Assembly (NCBI GenBank): GCA_934454845.1
Contig: CAKSGV010000001.1
Span: 111,613 to 175,612, forward strand
DNA length: 64,000 nt
Direction of reading: 5' to 3'
Source of the DNA: an uncultured Eubacteriales bacterium
GTDB lineage: Bacteria; Bacillota; Clostridia; Oscillospirales; Acutalibacteraceae
Shown here: positions 44,172-52,569 of the stretch, piece after piece
How the letters are laid out: each line of letters begins with the position of its first letter
Position numbering within the stretch: the first letter of the stretch is position 1
Notes under the pieces: model-generated
Database searches by the model: none
Told to the model about the DNA's origin: nothing
The model's input: only the letters and a program-made list of their open reading frames with translations
Translations under genes and position numbers: made by a program

Positions 44172-44345
44172 ATGACAGAGCGAGTTATTGACAATGAGAT
44201 TCGGCTGATTCCTTATTATCGAAACGATGCGGCGTCACTTCCGTGGTATCAGGCTTTGGATGTCTGTAAGCAGGCGGATAACCGGAATGTGCCCTATATG
44301 TCTGAGCTTTTGCATGCTATGTATGATTTTCTTTCCTCGCACTGA
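44172..44345 (+). pseudogene. Truncated GNAT acetyltransferase N-terminus
   Basis: 58 codons: NEIRLIPYYRNDAASLPWYQ, ALDVCKQADN and LLHAMYDFLSSH match the start of a common GNAT group (normally about 150-180 aa) that then stops. The acetyl-CoA site is missing. It looks like a decayed gene next to the insertion hotspot. Confidence 0.55.
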
Positions 44346-44386
44346 AGATGCTATTATATCTTAAGAAATAAAAATTATAATTTTCC

Positions 44387-44415
44387 TTGACAAAACAACT
44401 CCGATGTATTATAAT
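44387..44415 (+). promoter_or_regulatory. rplJL promoter
   Basis: Consensus TTGACA (44387-44392), 17-nt spacer, consensus TATAAT (44410-44415). Confidence 0.92.
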
Positions 44416-44427
44416 ACCATTGTTGTA

Positions 44428-44545
44428 AACCAAAGACAGTAGGTGACCGCATATGTCGGTCGTAAGTTTTTCGCCTGCCGAGGTGCGCTGTGAATAGATT
44501 TTTCATGCCCGCCCAAAGTCTTTGGGCGGGCATTTTTTATGCCTG
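44428..44545 (+). ncRNA. Ribosomal protein L10 leader (autoregulatory) with attenuator
   Basis: The 5' UTR of rplJ has the L10-leader pattern: AGACAGTAGGTGACC, GGTCGTAAG, TCGCCTGCCGAGGTGCG. It ends in a terminator hairpin at 44506-44538 (TGCCCGCCCAAAG / CTTTGGGCGGGCA) with ATTTTTTAT. L10(L12)4 binds such leaders and represses its own operon. Confidence 0.88.
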
Positions 44546-44575
44546 TCCGACAATATTTTTTCGGAGGTGACAAAA

Positions 44576-45088
44576 TTGCCTAACGCTAAGGTATTAGAGC
44601 AGAAGAAACAGATAGTTGCTAATCTTAAAGAGAAGATCGGCGCCAGCGTAGCAGGTGTTGTAGTTAACTACAACGGAACTACCGTTTCTGATGATACCGC
44701 TCTGAGAAAAGAACTGCGCGAAAACAATGTTCATTATTTTGTTATCAAGAACACTCTTCTCGCTCGCGCCGTTGAAGGAACGGAGCTTGAAGGAATGAAA
44801 GATGTTCTCGAAGGAACAACTGCGATCGCTCTTTCCGCAGAGGACCACACGGCAGCTGCAAGAATTCTTTGCAAGTTTGCCGAGGATCACGAAAACTTCA
44901 CCGTTAAAGCAGGTTTCTTAGACGGTAAACTCGTTGATCTCGATACTATCAACGCTCTTGCAAAGCTTCCCCCAAGAGAAGTTCTTCTTGCAACCGTTGC
45001 CTGTGCTTTCCAAGCACCCATTGCGGCATTCGCCCGCGCTATTAAAGCCGTTGTTGATAAGAACGGTGAAACTGCAGACGCAGAATAA
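44576..45088 (+). CDS. rplJ: 50S ribosomal protein L10
   Basis: 170 aa from the TTG start giving MPNAKVLEQKKQIVANLKEK; TCGGAGGTGA lies 5-8 nt upstream. VVVNYNGTTVSDDTALRKEL and NTLLARAVEG are L10 features; the C-terminal helix binds L7/L12 dimers. It anchors the ribosomal stalk. It is followed by rplL 34 nt later. Confidence 0.97.
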   Translation: MPNAKVLEQKKQIVANLKEKIGASVAGVVVNYNGTTVSDDTALRKELRENNVHYFVIKNTLLARAVEGTELEGMKDVLEGTTAIALSAEDHTAAARILCKFAEDHENFTVKAGFLDGKLVDLDTINALAKLPPREVLLATVACAFQAPIAAFARAIKAVVDKNGETADAE

Positions 45089-45122
45089 TTAAATTATTAT
45101 TTTAAATTGGAGGAAAATTAAA

Positions 45123-45500
45123 ATGGCATCTGAAAAGATTACTGCTATGATCGAAGAGATTAAAGCACTTACCGTTATTGAGCTTTCTGAGCTCGTTAAA
45201 GCTGTAGAAGAGGAGTTCGGCGTTTCTGCTTCCGCTGCTGTTGCAGTTGCAGCTCCCGCCGGCGGTGCTGCTGCCGCTGCTGAAGAGAAAACTGAGTTTG
45301 AGGTTGTTCTCAAAGAAGCAGGTGCAGAGAAAATTAAGGTTATCAAAGTTGTTCGCGAGATCACAGGTCTCGGCCTTGCCGATGCAAAGGCTCTTGTTGA
45401 CGGCGCTCCCAAGACTCTTAAAGAGTCCGTTGGTAAAGACGAAGCTGAGGAAATCAAGAATAAGCTTTCCGAAGTCGGCGCAACTGTTGAACTTAAGTAA
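45123..45500 (+). CDS. rplL: 50S ribosomal protein L7/L12
   Basis: 125 aa. N-terminal dimerisation helix pair, Ala-rich hinge (VAVAAPAGGAAAAAEEKTEF) and C-terminal factor-binding domain with EVVLKEAGAEKIKVIKVVRE, ITGLGLADAKALVDGAPK. It recruits translation GTPases. A strong terminator follows, so rpoB is not read from here. Confidence 0.98.
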   Translation: MASEKITAMIEEIKALTVIELSELVKAVEEEFGVSASAAVAVAAPAGGAAAAAEEKTEFEVVLKEAGAEKIKVIKVVREITGLGLADAKALVDGAPKTLKESVGKDEAEEIKNKLSEVGATVELK

Positions 45501-45523
45501 TTTAAAAATCGCTTAGATTTTCC

Positions 45524-45555
45524 GCCTTGCCGTGTTATAACGGCAAGGCAGTTTT
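45524..45555 (+). terminator. rplJL terminator
   Basis: GCCTTGCCG / CGGCAAGGC 9-bp stem (45524-45532, 45541-45549) followed by AGTTTTATTAT. Confidence 0.9.
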
Positions 45556-45582
45556 ATTATATGATTAAAAAAGAGGTAAAAA

Positions 45583-45885
45583 ATGATTAAGCATATTATT
45601 CTTTGGCAATTTTCGGATGAATTTTCAAATGAACAAAAAAATATTATCGCAAATGACGCAAAAGAAAATTTGGAATCTCTTATAGGAAAAATACCCGGTT
45701 TGACCGAAATAAAAGTAATAACCGGAAAGCTCGGCTCTTCAAACGTCGATATGATGCTTGACAGCACTTTTGAAAACGAGGAATCCCTGAAAAACTATTC
45801 GGTTAATCCATTCCACACAGCGGTTGCCGATAAATTTGTCAGACCGTTTATTAAACACAGAAGTTGCATGGATTTTGAAATATAA
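45583..45885 (+). CDS. Dabb (stress-responsive alpha/beta-barrel) domain protein
   Basis: 100 aa. MIKHIILWQFSDEF, LIGKIPGLTEIKVITG, DMMLDSTFENEESLKNYSVN, PFHTAVADKFVRPFIKHR is the full Dabb pattern of small dimeric ferredoxin-like proteins. No catalytic role is known for most members. AGAGGT precedes the ATG. Confidence 0.88.
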   Translation: MIKHIILWQFSDEFSNEQKNIIANDAKENLESLIGKIPGLTEIKVITGKLGSSNVDMMLDSTFENEESLKNYSVNPFHTAVADKFVRPFIKHRSCMDFEI

Positions 45886-45903
45886 TTTTTGAATTCATAA
45901 TAA

Positions 45904-45940
45904 AAAGCGCGCACTTTAAATCAATTAAAGTGCGCGCTTT
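45904..45940. terminator. Bidirectional terminator hairpin
   Basis: Perfect 16-bp stem (AAAGCGCGCACTTTAA / TTAAAGTGCGCGCTTT) with a 5-nt loop, 18 nt after the Dabb gene; A-rich on the left and moderately T-rich on the right. Confidence 0.8.
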
Positions 45941-46103
45941 GGCATAAAATTATTAAAGAAGATTTTTAAATATCCGTTTTATTTTTTATTATTTATAGTC
46001 TCCGAGATAATCTTTATTGATTTCAAACAGCTATGTTACAATTATATTGTAAAATGGAAGGCACTCATAACAAAAAAACAGTTTTACACATAACGCTAAG
46101 GGG

Positions 46104-46200
46104 ATGACACCCATCGAAAAAAACCATTATAGTGGTTGATGAAAATGGGAAACAATATGAACCAACCTATTTAAAAAGAGCAAAAAGTCTTGTTAAAAAG
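46104..46200 (+). pseudogene. Fragment of a VVDENG-type clostridial protein
   Basis: KTIIVVDENGKQYEPTYLK and RAKSLVKK resemble the N-terminus of a family common in gut Clostridia (usual form VVDENGxEYEATYPKRAKGL). An ATG at 46104 is out of frame by one base in a 7-A run (46117-46123), and the match stops near 46200, next to the island's left attachment site. Probably broken by both a frameshift and the insertion. Confidence 0.45.
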
Positions 46201-46232
46201 GACTTCTCAAAAAGTGCCAAGTCCCGAAAGGC

Positions 46233-46284
46233 GCATAAACACTGGGTTTTCGGCAGTTCCAAGCCAACGGCAACTATTCCCACT
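46233..46284. other. Left attachment site of the guaA island (att A)
   Basis: The 18-mer GCATAAACACTGGGTTTT (46233-46250) is repeated exactly at 60068-60085 next to guaA. ATTCCCACTC (46275-46284) equals the inverse of the last guaA codons (60102-60111). Here the core is flanked by GGCAAC / GTTGCC arms. Confidence 0.7.
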
Positions 46285-46634
46285 CGTTGCCGAGAGCCAC
46301 AACTTAACGCATTTTGTTTATAAAATGTATTGTGTAGTCTTCGTAGTATTTTGATAATCCATATTATCATACCTGTACGACGAGAATTTATCATTTTCTT
46401 ATCAGGTGCGATAAAACCGATGGTTGCAAGAAAAGAATAATTGCAACCGGATTGGCTTTGCAGTTTTATTATACTCTATTTTCTTTGCATTTTCAAGTTG
46501 TTTTTAATTTTGCGCACACTTTTTCGGACTTGTGTGCAGTTTTTATTGATAATTTTTTCTTTTTATGATACAATAAATCTAAACACTTATTTTGCTATTT
46601 GTATGCAAATATATAATCGAAAGTTGGTGAACGA
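46285..46634. promoter_or_regulatory. AbiE promoter region with dyad operator
   Basis: The left part shows no gene. GCACAC (46514-46519) and GTGTGC (46532-46537) form a dyad just upstream of TTGATA (46546-46551), 17-nt spacer, TACAAT (46569-46574). AbiEi antitoxins are known to bind inverted repeats at their own promoter, so the dyad is a good candidate operator. Confidence 0.65.
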
Positions 46635-47240
46635 GTGAATATAAAAGAGCAAGTTAAAGAAGTTATCATAGACAATGGTGGCATTGCAAAATCAGCTGAT
46701 TTTGTTGCCGTTGGAATAAAGGCAGCAGAAATTGTAAACCTATGCAACGCCGGATACATTGATCGTGTCCGTCACGGATATTATGAACTTGCCGACAGGG
46801 CGGGAGTATCAGAAGAACAAATGCTGGCTACTCTGATTCCAAAAGGAATTGTATGCGTTGAATCTGCACTTTTTCATTATGGCTACAGCGATTTCACACC
46901 ACGCCAATGGTCAATAGCCGTCCCTCGTTCAATGTCGAGGACAAAACTAAAATCGGATTTGCTCGCCGTTCATCCCTATTATATGCAACCGGAGCTGTAC
47001 GAGCTTGGGAAAACCACCGGCAACTTCAACGGCGTTACTCTGTTCGTATATGACCGAGAGCGAACAATATGCGACTGTTTCAAGTATCGTTCAAGACTTG
47101 ATAATGAAATGTTCAGCAAGGCGCTTAACGCATACGCCTGCGATCCGGAGAAAAATTTGCAAAACCTTTCCGCTTATGCAAAAAAACTCAGAGTATATAA
47201 AAAAGTTACCGAACTGATGGAGGTGCTGCTCAATGGCTGA
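46635..47240 (+). CDS. abiEi: AbiEi-family antitoxin/transcription regulator
   Basis: 201 aa with a GTG start. The N-terminal winged helix (VIIDNGGIAKSADFVAVGIK, GYIDRVRHGYYELAD) and the C-terminal domain (LATLIPKGIVCVESALFHYG, DRERTICDCFKYRSRLD) are the AbiEi (COG5340) layout. In type IV toxin-antitoxin systems AbiEi represses the operon and counteracts AbiEii. The AbiEii gene overlaps its end by 8 nt. Confidence 0.9.
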   Translation: MNIKEQVKEVIIDNGGIAKSADFVAVGIKAAEIVNLCNAGYIDRVRHGYYELADRAGVSEEQMLATLIPKGIVCVESALFHYGYSDFTPRQWSIAVPRSMSRTKLKSDLLAVHPYYMQPELYELGKTTGNFNGVTLFVYDRERTICDCFKYRSRLDNEMFSKALNAYACDPEKNLQNLSAYAKKLRVYKKVTELMEVLLNG

Positions 47241-48114
47241 TATTGCCGCATCTGTGCTTACAAGATTGAAAAACAAAGCTAAAGAAACCGGCAGAAGTTA
47301 TCAACTATGTTTACAGCTTTTCTGCCAAGAAGAATTTTTGCGCAGACTTGAAAAATCAAAATATGCTGAAAATTTTGTGCTTAAAGGTGGTTTGTTCATT
47401 TATTCCTTAACCGGATTTGACAGCAGAGTTACGGTAGATGTTGACTTTTTACTTCGTCAAATGCCGAACACTCAGGAACAACTGCAAGCTGTGCTTGAAG
47501 AAATTATCGCAACACCAAGCGAAAACGATTTTATCACTTTTGAGATAAAAGATGTTGCACCTATTGCCGTTGCAAAGAAGTATACAGGTATCGGTGCATC
47601 ACTCGTTGCACATATCAAGAATACAAGAACACCGTTTAGGATTGACTTCGGCGTAGGAGATGTAATTGTACCAAAGCAGGAAAAGCGAAAAATCCCTACA
47701 CAGCTTGATAATTTTACTTCTCCGACGGTAAATACATATTCGTTGGAAACGACAATTGCCGAAAAACTTGCTGCAATTCTTGATTTAATGGAATTTTCAA
47801 GTCGAATGAAAGATTATTATGATATTTATTATCTTGCCAATAAGTTCGATTTTGACGGCGCAACGCTGACAAAAGCACTGAAAAAGACTTTTGAAAATCG
47901 TAATCTCAGCAATCTTGATAAGAAGTCAGACAATATTGATAAAAATGAACCGCCGTGTATCAGAACCAGATCGAAAACAGTTCCATATCGTCCTCGGATG
48001 CGCTGTTTGTACCCATCGCGTAATCGCAGACAAACGTATCGAACGAATCGGCAGCGTTTTCAAAATGTGCGACAAACTTTACACGGGTGTTATAAAGCAT
48101 ATTTTCCTCAGTAA
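47233..48114 (+). pseudogene. abiEii: AbiEii nucleotidyltransferase toxin, C-terminally truncated
   Basis: The first about 230 residues are AbiEii: LKGGLFIYSLTGFDSRVTVD with the GG/S-x10-DxD nucleotidyltransferase motif (VDVDFLLRQ), IDFGVGDVIV and YSLETTIAEKLAAILD, SRMKDYYDIYYLANKF. After about position 47935 the frame runs antisense through the GH127 gene's 3' end, which gives an Arg-rich nonsense tail to 48114. The normal C-terminal region (about 60-70 residues) is absent, so the toxin is probably inactive or altered. Confidence 0.75.
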
Positions 48115-49864
48115 ACGTTACTTTGTAATTCTTCGCGCAGACAGTCTTATCGCTGCCGAACATCTCATGCGCCGTGTTTCCGCACTTCTTTGAACGCGTC
48201 ATGAGCAGCGGACCGTAATGAAGCGTGCTGCGTCTGTTCCAGATCATGTGCTCTCTGTCAACGTCGTTTGCACCGCGGAACCTTACTATGCGGAAATCTT
48301 TGTCGTCATAGTCTATTACGTCGCCGTCAAAATCGCATATTTCCGGCACGAATTCAAACTTTATGTTTATTATGCTCTCTCCGGGATCAAGGCTTACGCC
48401 GCAGTAGCTGCCGGATGACGGAAGTACTTCCCTGTCTGCATATTTAACCGAGGTTTTCTTGCTCCACAGCGGTATTCTGAGCATTACCCGTGTCTTGTTT
48501 TCGCACTCAAGCTTTATTTTTACATCTCCGTTTTTGAGATATGTTCCGGAGATTTCGGCACAAATCTTTCCGAACGGAGTGTTAAGTGTACCTGTATACT
48601 CTGTATACATATTCACATATAAGCAGTCATCCGAGAACATTACATAGCTCTGTGCGCCGTTGAGCAGACCGCGGGGCATATTGTTTGTGCAGCAGTGATT
48701 GTATTTAAGACCGCACTGGGGCTGATACATATGTCTGCCACTTGTTCTTACGGCGCGTGCGCTTCTCTTGCAGTCGTCAAAAGCTGCAGCAAGCAGAGGA
48801 TTGAGAAATGCGCGTTCGATATCGTCAATATATTTTGATTCTCCGGTAAGAGTATAAAGCTCATAGCAGAGTCTTATCCAGTGGATTACGTCGCAAGGCT
48901 CGGTAAGGCCGTTTTCAAAGCGTGCCGCGCCGGTAAACTGATCGTTTAAGCCGACCGAAAACAGCACGTTGTAATCGTACTGTCTGAGAAGATCATGACA
49001 GTTCTTTGCGGCGGTAAAATATCTGCTGTCGCCGGTATACCTGTACAGTTCGCAAAGTCCGTCAAGACAGGACATAAACTCATACGCCTTTGCCCAGTTC
49101 TGCGGATTCATATACCACTCATGCACGGGTTTGTATTCAAGCGCATTTGCAATTATATTCGGAATTTTCCCGTCTTTTCTGTCCCAAAATTCGGCTTCGG
49201 AAACACAGAAATCGAGGTACTTTTTGTCATCGGTTATGCCGTACAGCAAAAGCATCGGCTTTATTATCGAGCCTGCCGGAAGTCCGTTAAATGTTCCGAC
49301 GTCGCAAAGATGGAATCCGAGTCTTGCAAGCTGGTTTATAAGATGATCGGCAAGCTTTACCGCGCTTTCGAGTATATCCTTTTCGCCCGTTGCCATATAT
49401 ATTTCGACAAGTCCCCAAAGCGTATATTTTTGACACCAGACGTTCCAGTTCCAGTTACAGTTCCAGCCGATAACGGGTCTTGTCTTTTCCGGATCTGCCG
49501 CAAGAACCCTGTCAGCGTCTTTATATGTACCGAGATAGCCGTCCGCTCTTTGGTGCGACATAATGCGTCTTGCGCTCGCAGCCAAAAATTCGCCGAGATC
49601 TTTGTTTTTTGTGTACCTGTATACACGTGCCGCGCTTATCGCAAGCTTGCCCCAGAATTCGCCTCTCCACCAGCCGACAGCTGTTTCGTCGTCGTTCTGA
49701 AGTTCGAACTGATGTTCGGCCTCGGCAAAAACCTCGTTCTTTCCGAAGTCCGAAATTATCCTCATGTTTATATATGCGTCAATCTGCTTGCCTACCGAAC
49801 CAAGAATTTTGAAATCCGAAAATTCCGCCGGGTTTACCTTATTTTTAACTTTGTATTCTGCCAT
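47960..49864 (-). CDS. GH127 family beta-L-arabinofuranosidase-like enzyme
   Basis: 634 aa. The (alpha/alpha)6 barrel of GH127/DUF1680 is seen with KILGSVGKQIDAY, HQRADGYLGTY and NHCCTNNMPRG. The zinc and catalytic residues expected from the Bifidobacterium enzyme are in place: E322-P-C324 in LTEPCDVIHW, and C391-C392 in HCCTNN. No signal peptide, so cytoplasmic. It releases L-arabinofuranose from plant glycans or glycoproteins. It is a lone carbohydrate gene inside the guaA island; its 3' end abuts the truncated AbiEii gene. Confidence 0.9.
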   Translation of the reverse strand: MAEYKVKNKVNPAEFSDFKILGSVGKQIDAYINMRIISDFGKNEVFAEAEHQFELQNDDETAVGWWRGEFWGKLAISAARVYRYTKNKDLGEFLAASARRIMSHQRADGYLGTYKDADRVLAADPEKTRPVIGWNCNWNWNVWCQKYTLWGLVEIYMATGEKDILESAVKLADHLINQLARLGFHLCDVGTFNGLPAGSIIKPMLLLYGITDDKKYLDFCVSEAEFWDRKDGKIPNIIANALEYKPVHEWYMNPQNWAKAYEFMSCLDGLCELYRYTGDSRYFTAAKNCHDLLRQYDYNVLFSVGLNDQFTGAARFENGLTEPCDVIHWIRLCYELYTLTGESKYIDDIERAFLNPLLAAAFDDCKRSARAVRTSGRHMYQPQCGLKYNHCCTNNMPRGLLNGAQSYVMFSDDCLYVNMYTEYTGTLNTPFGKICAEISGTYLKNGDVKIKLECENKTRVMLRIPLWSKKTSVKYADREVLPSSGSYCGVSLDPGESIINIKFEFVPEICDFDGDVIDYDDKDFRIVRFRGANDVDREHMIWNRRSTLHYGPLLMTRSKKCGNTAHEMFGSDKTVCAKNYKVTFTEENMLYNTRVKFVAHFENAADSFDTFVCDYAMGTNSASEDDMELFSIWF

Positions 49865-49988
49865 AATATTACTCTCCTTTTTATGTTTTTCAGCTGATCA
49901 AAAAAAGAATAACCGCCATATGCATTATAATCATACGGCGGTAACAAATCAATAGAATTTATGGAAGAAGATAGAAAATTACATCTTT

Positions 49989-50160
49989 TCAGTGCTGTTC
50001 GCTCAATATTCCGCGGCACGACGGATCAAAGCATCCGACAGAGCTGCATCCGTTTTTATACTTATCGCAGCCCTCGCACCTGTAACTCACCTTTCCGTCT
50101 CCGACAGTGCGCGTCACGGTCGTATTTGAGTTTATGACGTGGCAGTAACGCTGCAGGGTT
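49989..50160 (-). pseudogene. 3' fragment of an unknown Cys-rich protein gene
   Basis: On the minus strand an open frame of about 57 codons ends at 49989: RYCHVINSNTTVTRTVGDGK, VSYRCEGCDKYKNGCSSVGC, FDPSCRGILSEQH. It has no start; its upstream side stops at CCGAAAAGCC (50163), the edge of attachment site B. The gene was probably cut by an insertion. Family not recognised. Confidence 0.45.
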
Positions 50161-50161
50161 T

Positions 50162-50214
50162 CCGAAAAGCCTTATTTTACTGGCCTTTTCACGGGCGTGA
50201 AATCATTCCCACTC
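50162..50214. other. Middle attachment site of the guaA island (att B)
   Basis: ATTCCCACTC (50205-50214) again, followed by GCAACC. CCGAAAAGCCTT (50163-50174) just left of it matches the terminal repeat of element 1, so the left neighbour may be the right end of a related, mostly lost element. Confidence 0.6.
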
Positions 50215-50314
50215 GCAACCACAAAACCTACCTTAAACGATTTTGTTTTGGCGTAGTGGCACAAATTGATTTGCTTTGTCTTAGATTATCCTATCTACAT
50301 AGGTAGTCTTAACT

Positions 50315-50348
50315 TTTGCTATCAGTTTGCTATCACGGTTTGCTATCA
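50315..50348 (+). repeat. Integrase arm-type repeats, left end of element 2
   Basis: TTTGCTATCA at 50315, 50326 and 50339 plus a partial copy at 50350. The same 10-mer occurs twice at the right end (60020, 60031). Spacing of 11-13 bp places copies on one face of the helix. Confidence 0.75.
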
Positions 50349-50383
50349 GTTTGCATAGCCAAATCATTAGATATTAGTCTACT

Positions 50384-50920
50384 TTATCTCCCCTTGTTTT
50401 GAGGTTTTTGATTGGACTTTTTATTCCCAATATTTGTAATAGCATTAGCACATATTTGCGTTAAAGGCTCTCCAATAGCCGCTTTATAATTAAAACCTAA
50501 TAGTTGCATAGTTTTTAGCGTATCAACACTAATTAGTTCTTTGATTTGTTCATAACTTTGAACTTGTGCAGTTACTTTTTCAACTTCTTCTTGGCCTTTT
50601 GCGGTTGCAGCAACTAATTGAAACGCTTTTACAATTTCAAGAATTCTTGAAACAGTATTATGTAAATGCACAATATCATCATCGCTTATGACTATTCTTT
50701 CTAACTCTGATTTGTATGCCTGAGCAATTCTAACCGCTTCATCTCGTTCGGACAACAGTTCATTTACGATTTCGTCGTAAGTGTTGCGAATTTTTTCGAT
50801 GTTCTTTTCCTCTTTAACGGCTTTGATTTTATTTGTAACAGCAGTAGCAGTACCTTTTATAGCCAACTCAGTAAGAGAAACACCCATTTCAACCAAAGGT
50901 TGTGCATATATTGAGTCCAT
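50384..50920 (-). CDS. Hypothetical helical protein of the restriction locus
   Basis: 178 aa, predicted mostly helical with coiled-coil stretches (KAVKEEKNIEKIRNTYDEIV; SERDEAVRIAQAYKSELERI) and a Lys/Gln/Asn-rich end. Not recognised. It follows the methyltransferase gene by 21 nt and is the last gene of the cluster, so it may be an accessory protein. Confidence 0.65.
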   Translation of the reverse strand: MDSIYAQPLVEMGVSLTELAIKGTATAVTNKIKAVKEEKNIEKIRNTYDEIVNELLSERDEAVRIAQAYKSELERIVISDDDIVHLHNTVSRILEIVKAFQLVAATAKGQEEVEKVTAQVQSYEQIKELISVDTLKTMQLLGFNYKAAIGEPLTQICANAITNIGNKKSNQKPQNKGR

Positions 50921-50941
50921 TCTTTCTATTCTCCTTTTCTA

Positions 50942-51688
50942 TCATTTTCTAAATACAAACAAATACTCGTGTGCAATCAGTAAAAAATTATATTTTACAC
51001 TGTTTGTTTTCCAATATCCCGTTGCTTTGCAGTTGTGTTGCTCTTTGATAATCAATTCTTTAAGAGTAAATCCGGCATCTTGGAAAATTTTCATAACATC
51101 AAAAGACATCGGTATCATACAGCCTTTTTGGCGTGTATCACCCATAAGAACTGCACAGAACTTATCCTTTTTTAGAACACGATAACTTTCAGCCGCAACC
51201 TTTTTCATTTCCTCAAGAAAATCCTTTACCTTTAACAAAGACAAATCTTCAGGAATATCCTCGCTGTATTGAATAATATCAGCATAAGGCGGATGGGTAC
51301 AGATCAAATCAATGTTGTTATCCGGCACGAAATCAAGATTTCTTGCATCACCTTTATGAAGATACACTTTACCGTTAGCACCTTCGTGTTCAAATGCTGT
51401 TTTTTCTTTACAACGAGTAAGAGCAACGTCATTAACATCTACACCAATAATGTTTCTGTTAAGCAATTTTGCTTCTACAAGGGTGGTACCACCACCCGCA
51501 AACTGATCGAGAACTAAATCGTTCTCTTGTGAATAGCGGAGCAGAATGTTTCGAGGAATATATGGTGACCAATTACCACGCCACTTTGCATCGTGAGTTG
51601 CCCAATCGCCACGTTTTGGAAAAGACCAATGGGTAGTCATTTCCAACTCGAAATCTTCCGGCTCCCATTTTGTTATTTTCTTTGCCAT
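50942..51688 (-). CDS. DNA methyltransferase (motif I before motif IV) of element 2
   Basis: 248 aa. HWSFPKRGDWATHDAKWRGN and YIPRNILLRYS lead to motif I LVLDQFAGGGTTLVEAKLLN and motif IV DLICTHPPYADIIQY (THPPY in place of TSPPY). This order differs from the beta-type enzymes of element 1. It methylates C-N4 or A-N6. Its ATG shares a base with the stop of the DpnII-like gene, so they are coupled. It could be the second methylase of a DpnII-like set or the partner of the 52570-53106 nuclease. Confidence 0.82.
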   Translation of the reverse strand: MAKKITKWEPEDFELEMTTHWSFPKRGDWATHDAKWRGNWSPYIPRNILLRYSQENDLVLDQFAGGGTTLVEAKLLNRNIIGVDVNDVALTRCKEKTAFEHEGANGKVYLHKGDARNLDFVPDNNIDLICTHPPYADIIQYSEDIPEDLSLLKVKDFLEEMKKVAAESYRVLKKDKFCAVLMGDTRQKGCMIPMSFDVMKIFQDAGFTLKELIIKEQHNCKATGYWKTNSVKYNFLLIAHEYLFVFRK

Positions 51689-52566
51689 TATTTAAAAACC
51701 TCGCTAATTACACCATCCTCCAAGTCTTTGATGTTGTAAATGTGCTGCATAACATCAAAAGTTTCTTCGAGATTGTTTCTTGCGCTTGTCCAACCTTTTC
51801 CGTCGGTAAACCAAACGAATGTAAAACCGTCAATTTCTTCGGTTTCCCACGCAAGAGTTTTATAACTACGTGCAGTTTCGTTTAGTTTGCTGCCACCACT
51901 TCCATAAAAGTTAGTTTCAATACCATAAATCATATTAGGTGTCTTAACAACAAAATCAAAACGTTTTTCCATCTTGCCTTGATTGGAAATAGCGGATAAA
52001 TCTATATTCCATTTATCTGTAATTTGGTGAATATACATTTCTTTGAAGTAATTAACGCCTTTTACAAAACCTGCTTTTTGAATAAAACTCTCAACTAAAT
52101 CTTCCATAAGGTGACCGCCACGATTTTTACGACCGTTGGAATCAAGACCTGTTTCGACGCCCGTTGCATAGTCCACCAAATTATTCACTATATGATTTTC
52201 TAATAAATCAAACAACCCGGTTTCACGCATAAAATATTTGTATCTCTCATAATGAGCGTGGCTGTTCGGCGGATACTTCCCAAAATCAAATTGGAATAAA
52301 TGACCGCCATTTTCATCTTGACAGTAGATTTCATTTGCTCGAACTGCTAAGAGCAGAGGGATACACTTTAATACTTCGGGATATTTTCTCATCAAATTTT
52401 CAAAATCAGCTTCAATATTTCTAGAACCGATGAGGGAATTTAAGATATTAAGTTCAACCTTGATATTATCGACGTTTCTATGAACCTTTTCAAAATCTAT
52501 GTAATAACCATAGTCTGCGATACTGTCACGAAAACCTGACAACCACGCATTAAAATCTCTTGACAT
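51688..52566 (-). CDS. DpnII/MboI-family restriction endonuclease (predicted GATC)
   Basis: 292 aa. VHRNVDNIKVELNILNSLIG, FENLMRKYPEVLKCIPLLLA, RGGHLMEDLVESFIQKAGF, RFDFVVKTPNMIYGIETNFY and GFTFVWFTDGKGWTSARNNL are the DpnII-family order. The catalytic part is around the RFDF...ETNFY segment. It should cut unmethylated GATC, protected by the Dam-type methylase encoded upstream. It lies 3 nt after the next nuclease gene. Confidence 0.9.
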   Translation of the reverse strand: MSRDFNAWLSGFRDSIADYGYYIDFEKVHRNVDNIKVELNILNSLIGSRNIEADFENLMRKYPEVLKCIPLLLAVRANEIYCQDENGGHLFQFDFGKYPPNSHAHYERYKYFMRETGLFDLLENHIVNNLVDYATGVETGLDSNGRKNRGGHLMEDLVESFIQKAGFVKGVNYFKEMYIHQITDKWNIDLSAISNQGKMEKRFDFVVKTPNMIYGIETNFYGSGGSKLNETARSYKTLAWETEEIDGFTFVWFTDGKGWTSARNNLEETFDVMQHIYNIKDLEDGVISEVFK

Positions 52567-52569
52567 TAC

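Noticed and set aside
47935..48114. AbiEii extended with an Arg-rich C-terminal domain
   Set aside because: The tail is the antisense reading of the GH127 3' end; its composition is unlike AbiEii and no homology is visible.
48995..49897. 300-codon plus-strand frame opposite GH127
   Set aside because: Antisense shadow of a gene with conserved catalytic residues.
50315..50360. Short CRISPR-like array
   Set aside because: Repeats are only 10 nt with 1-3 nt between them, recur at the other element end, and no cas genes are present; integrase arm sites explain them.
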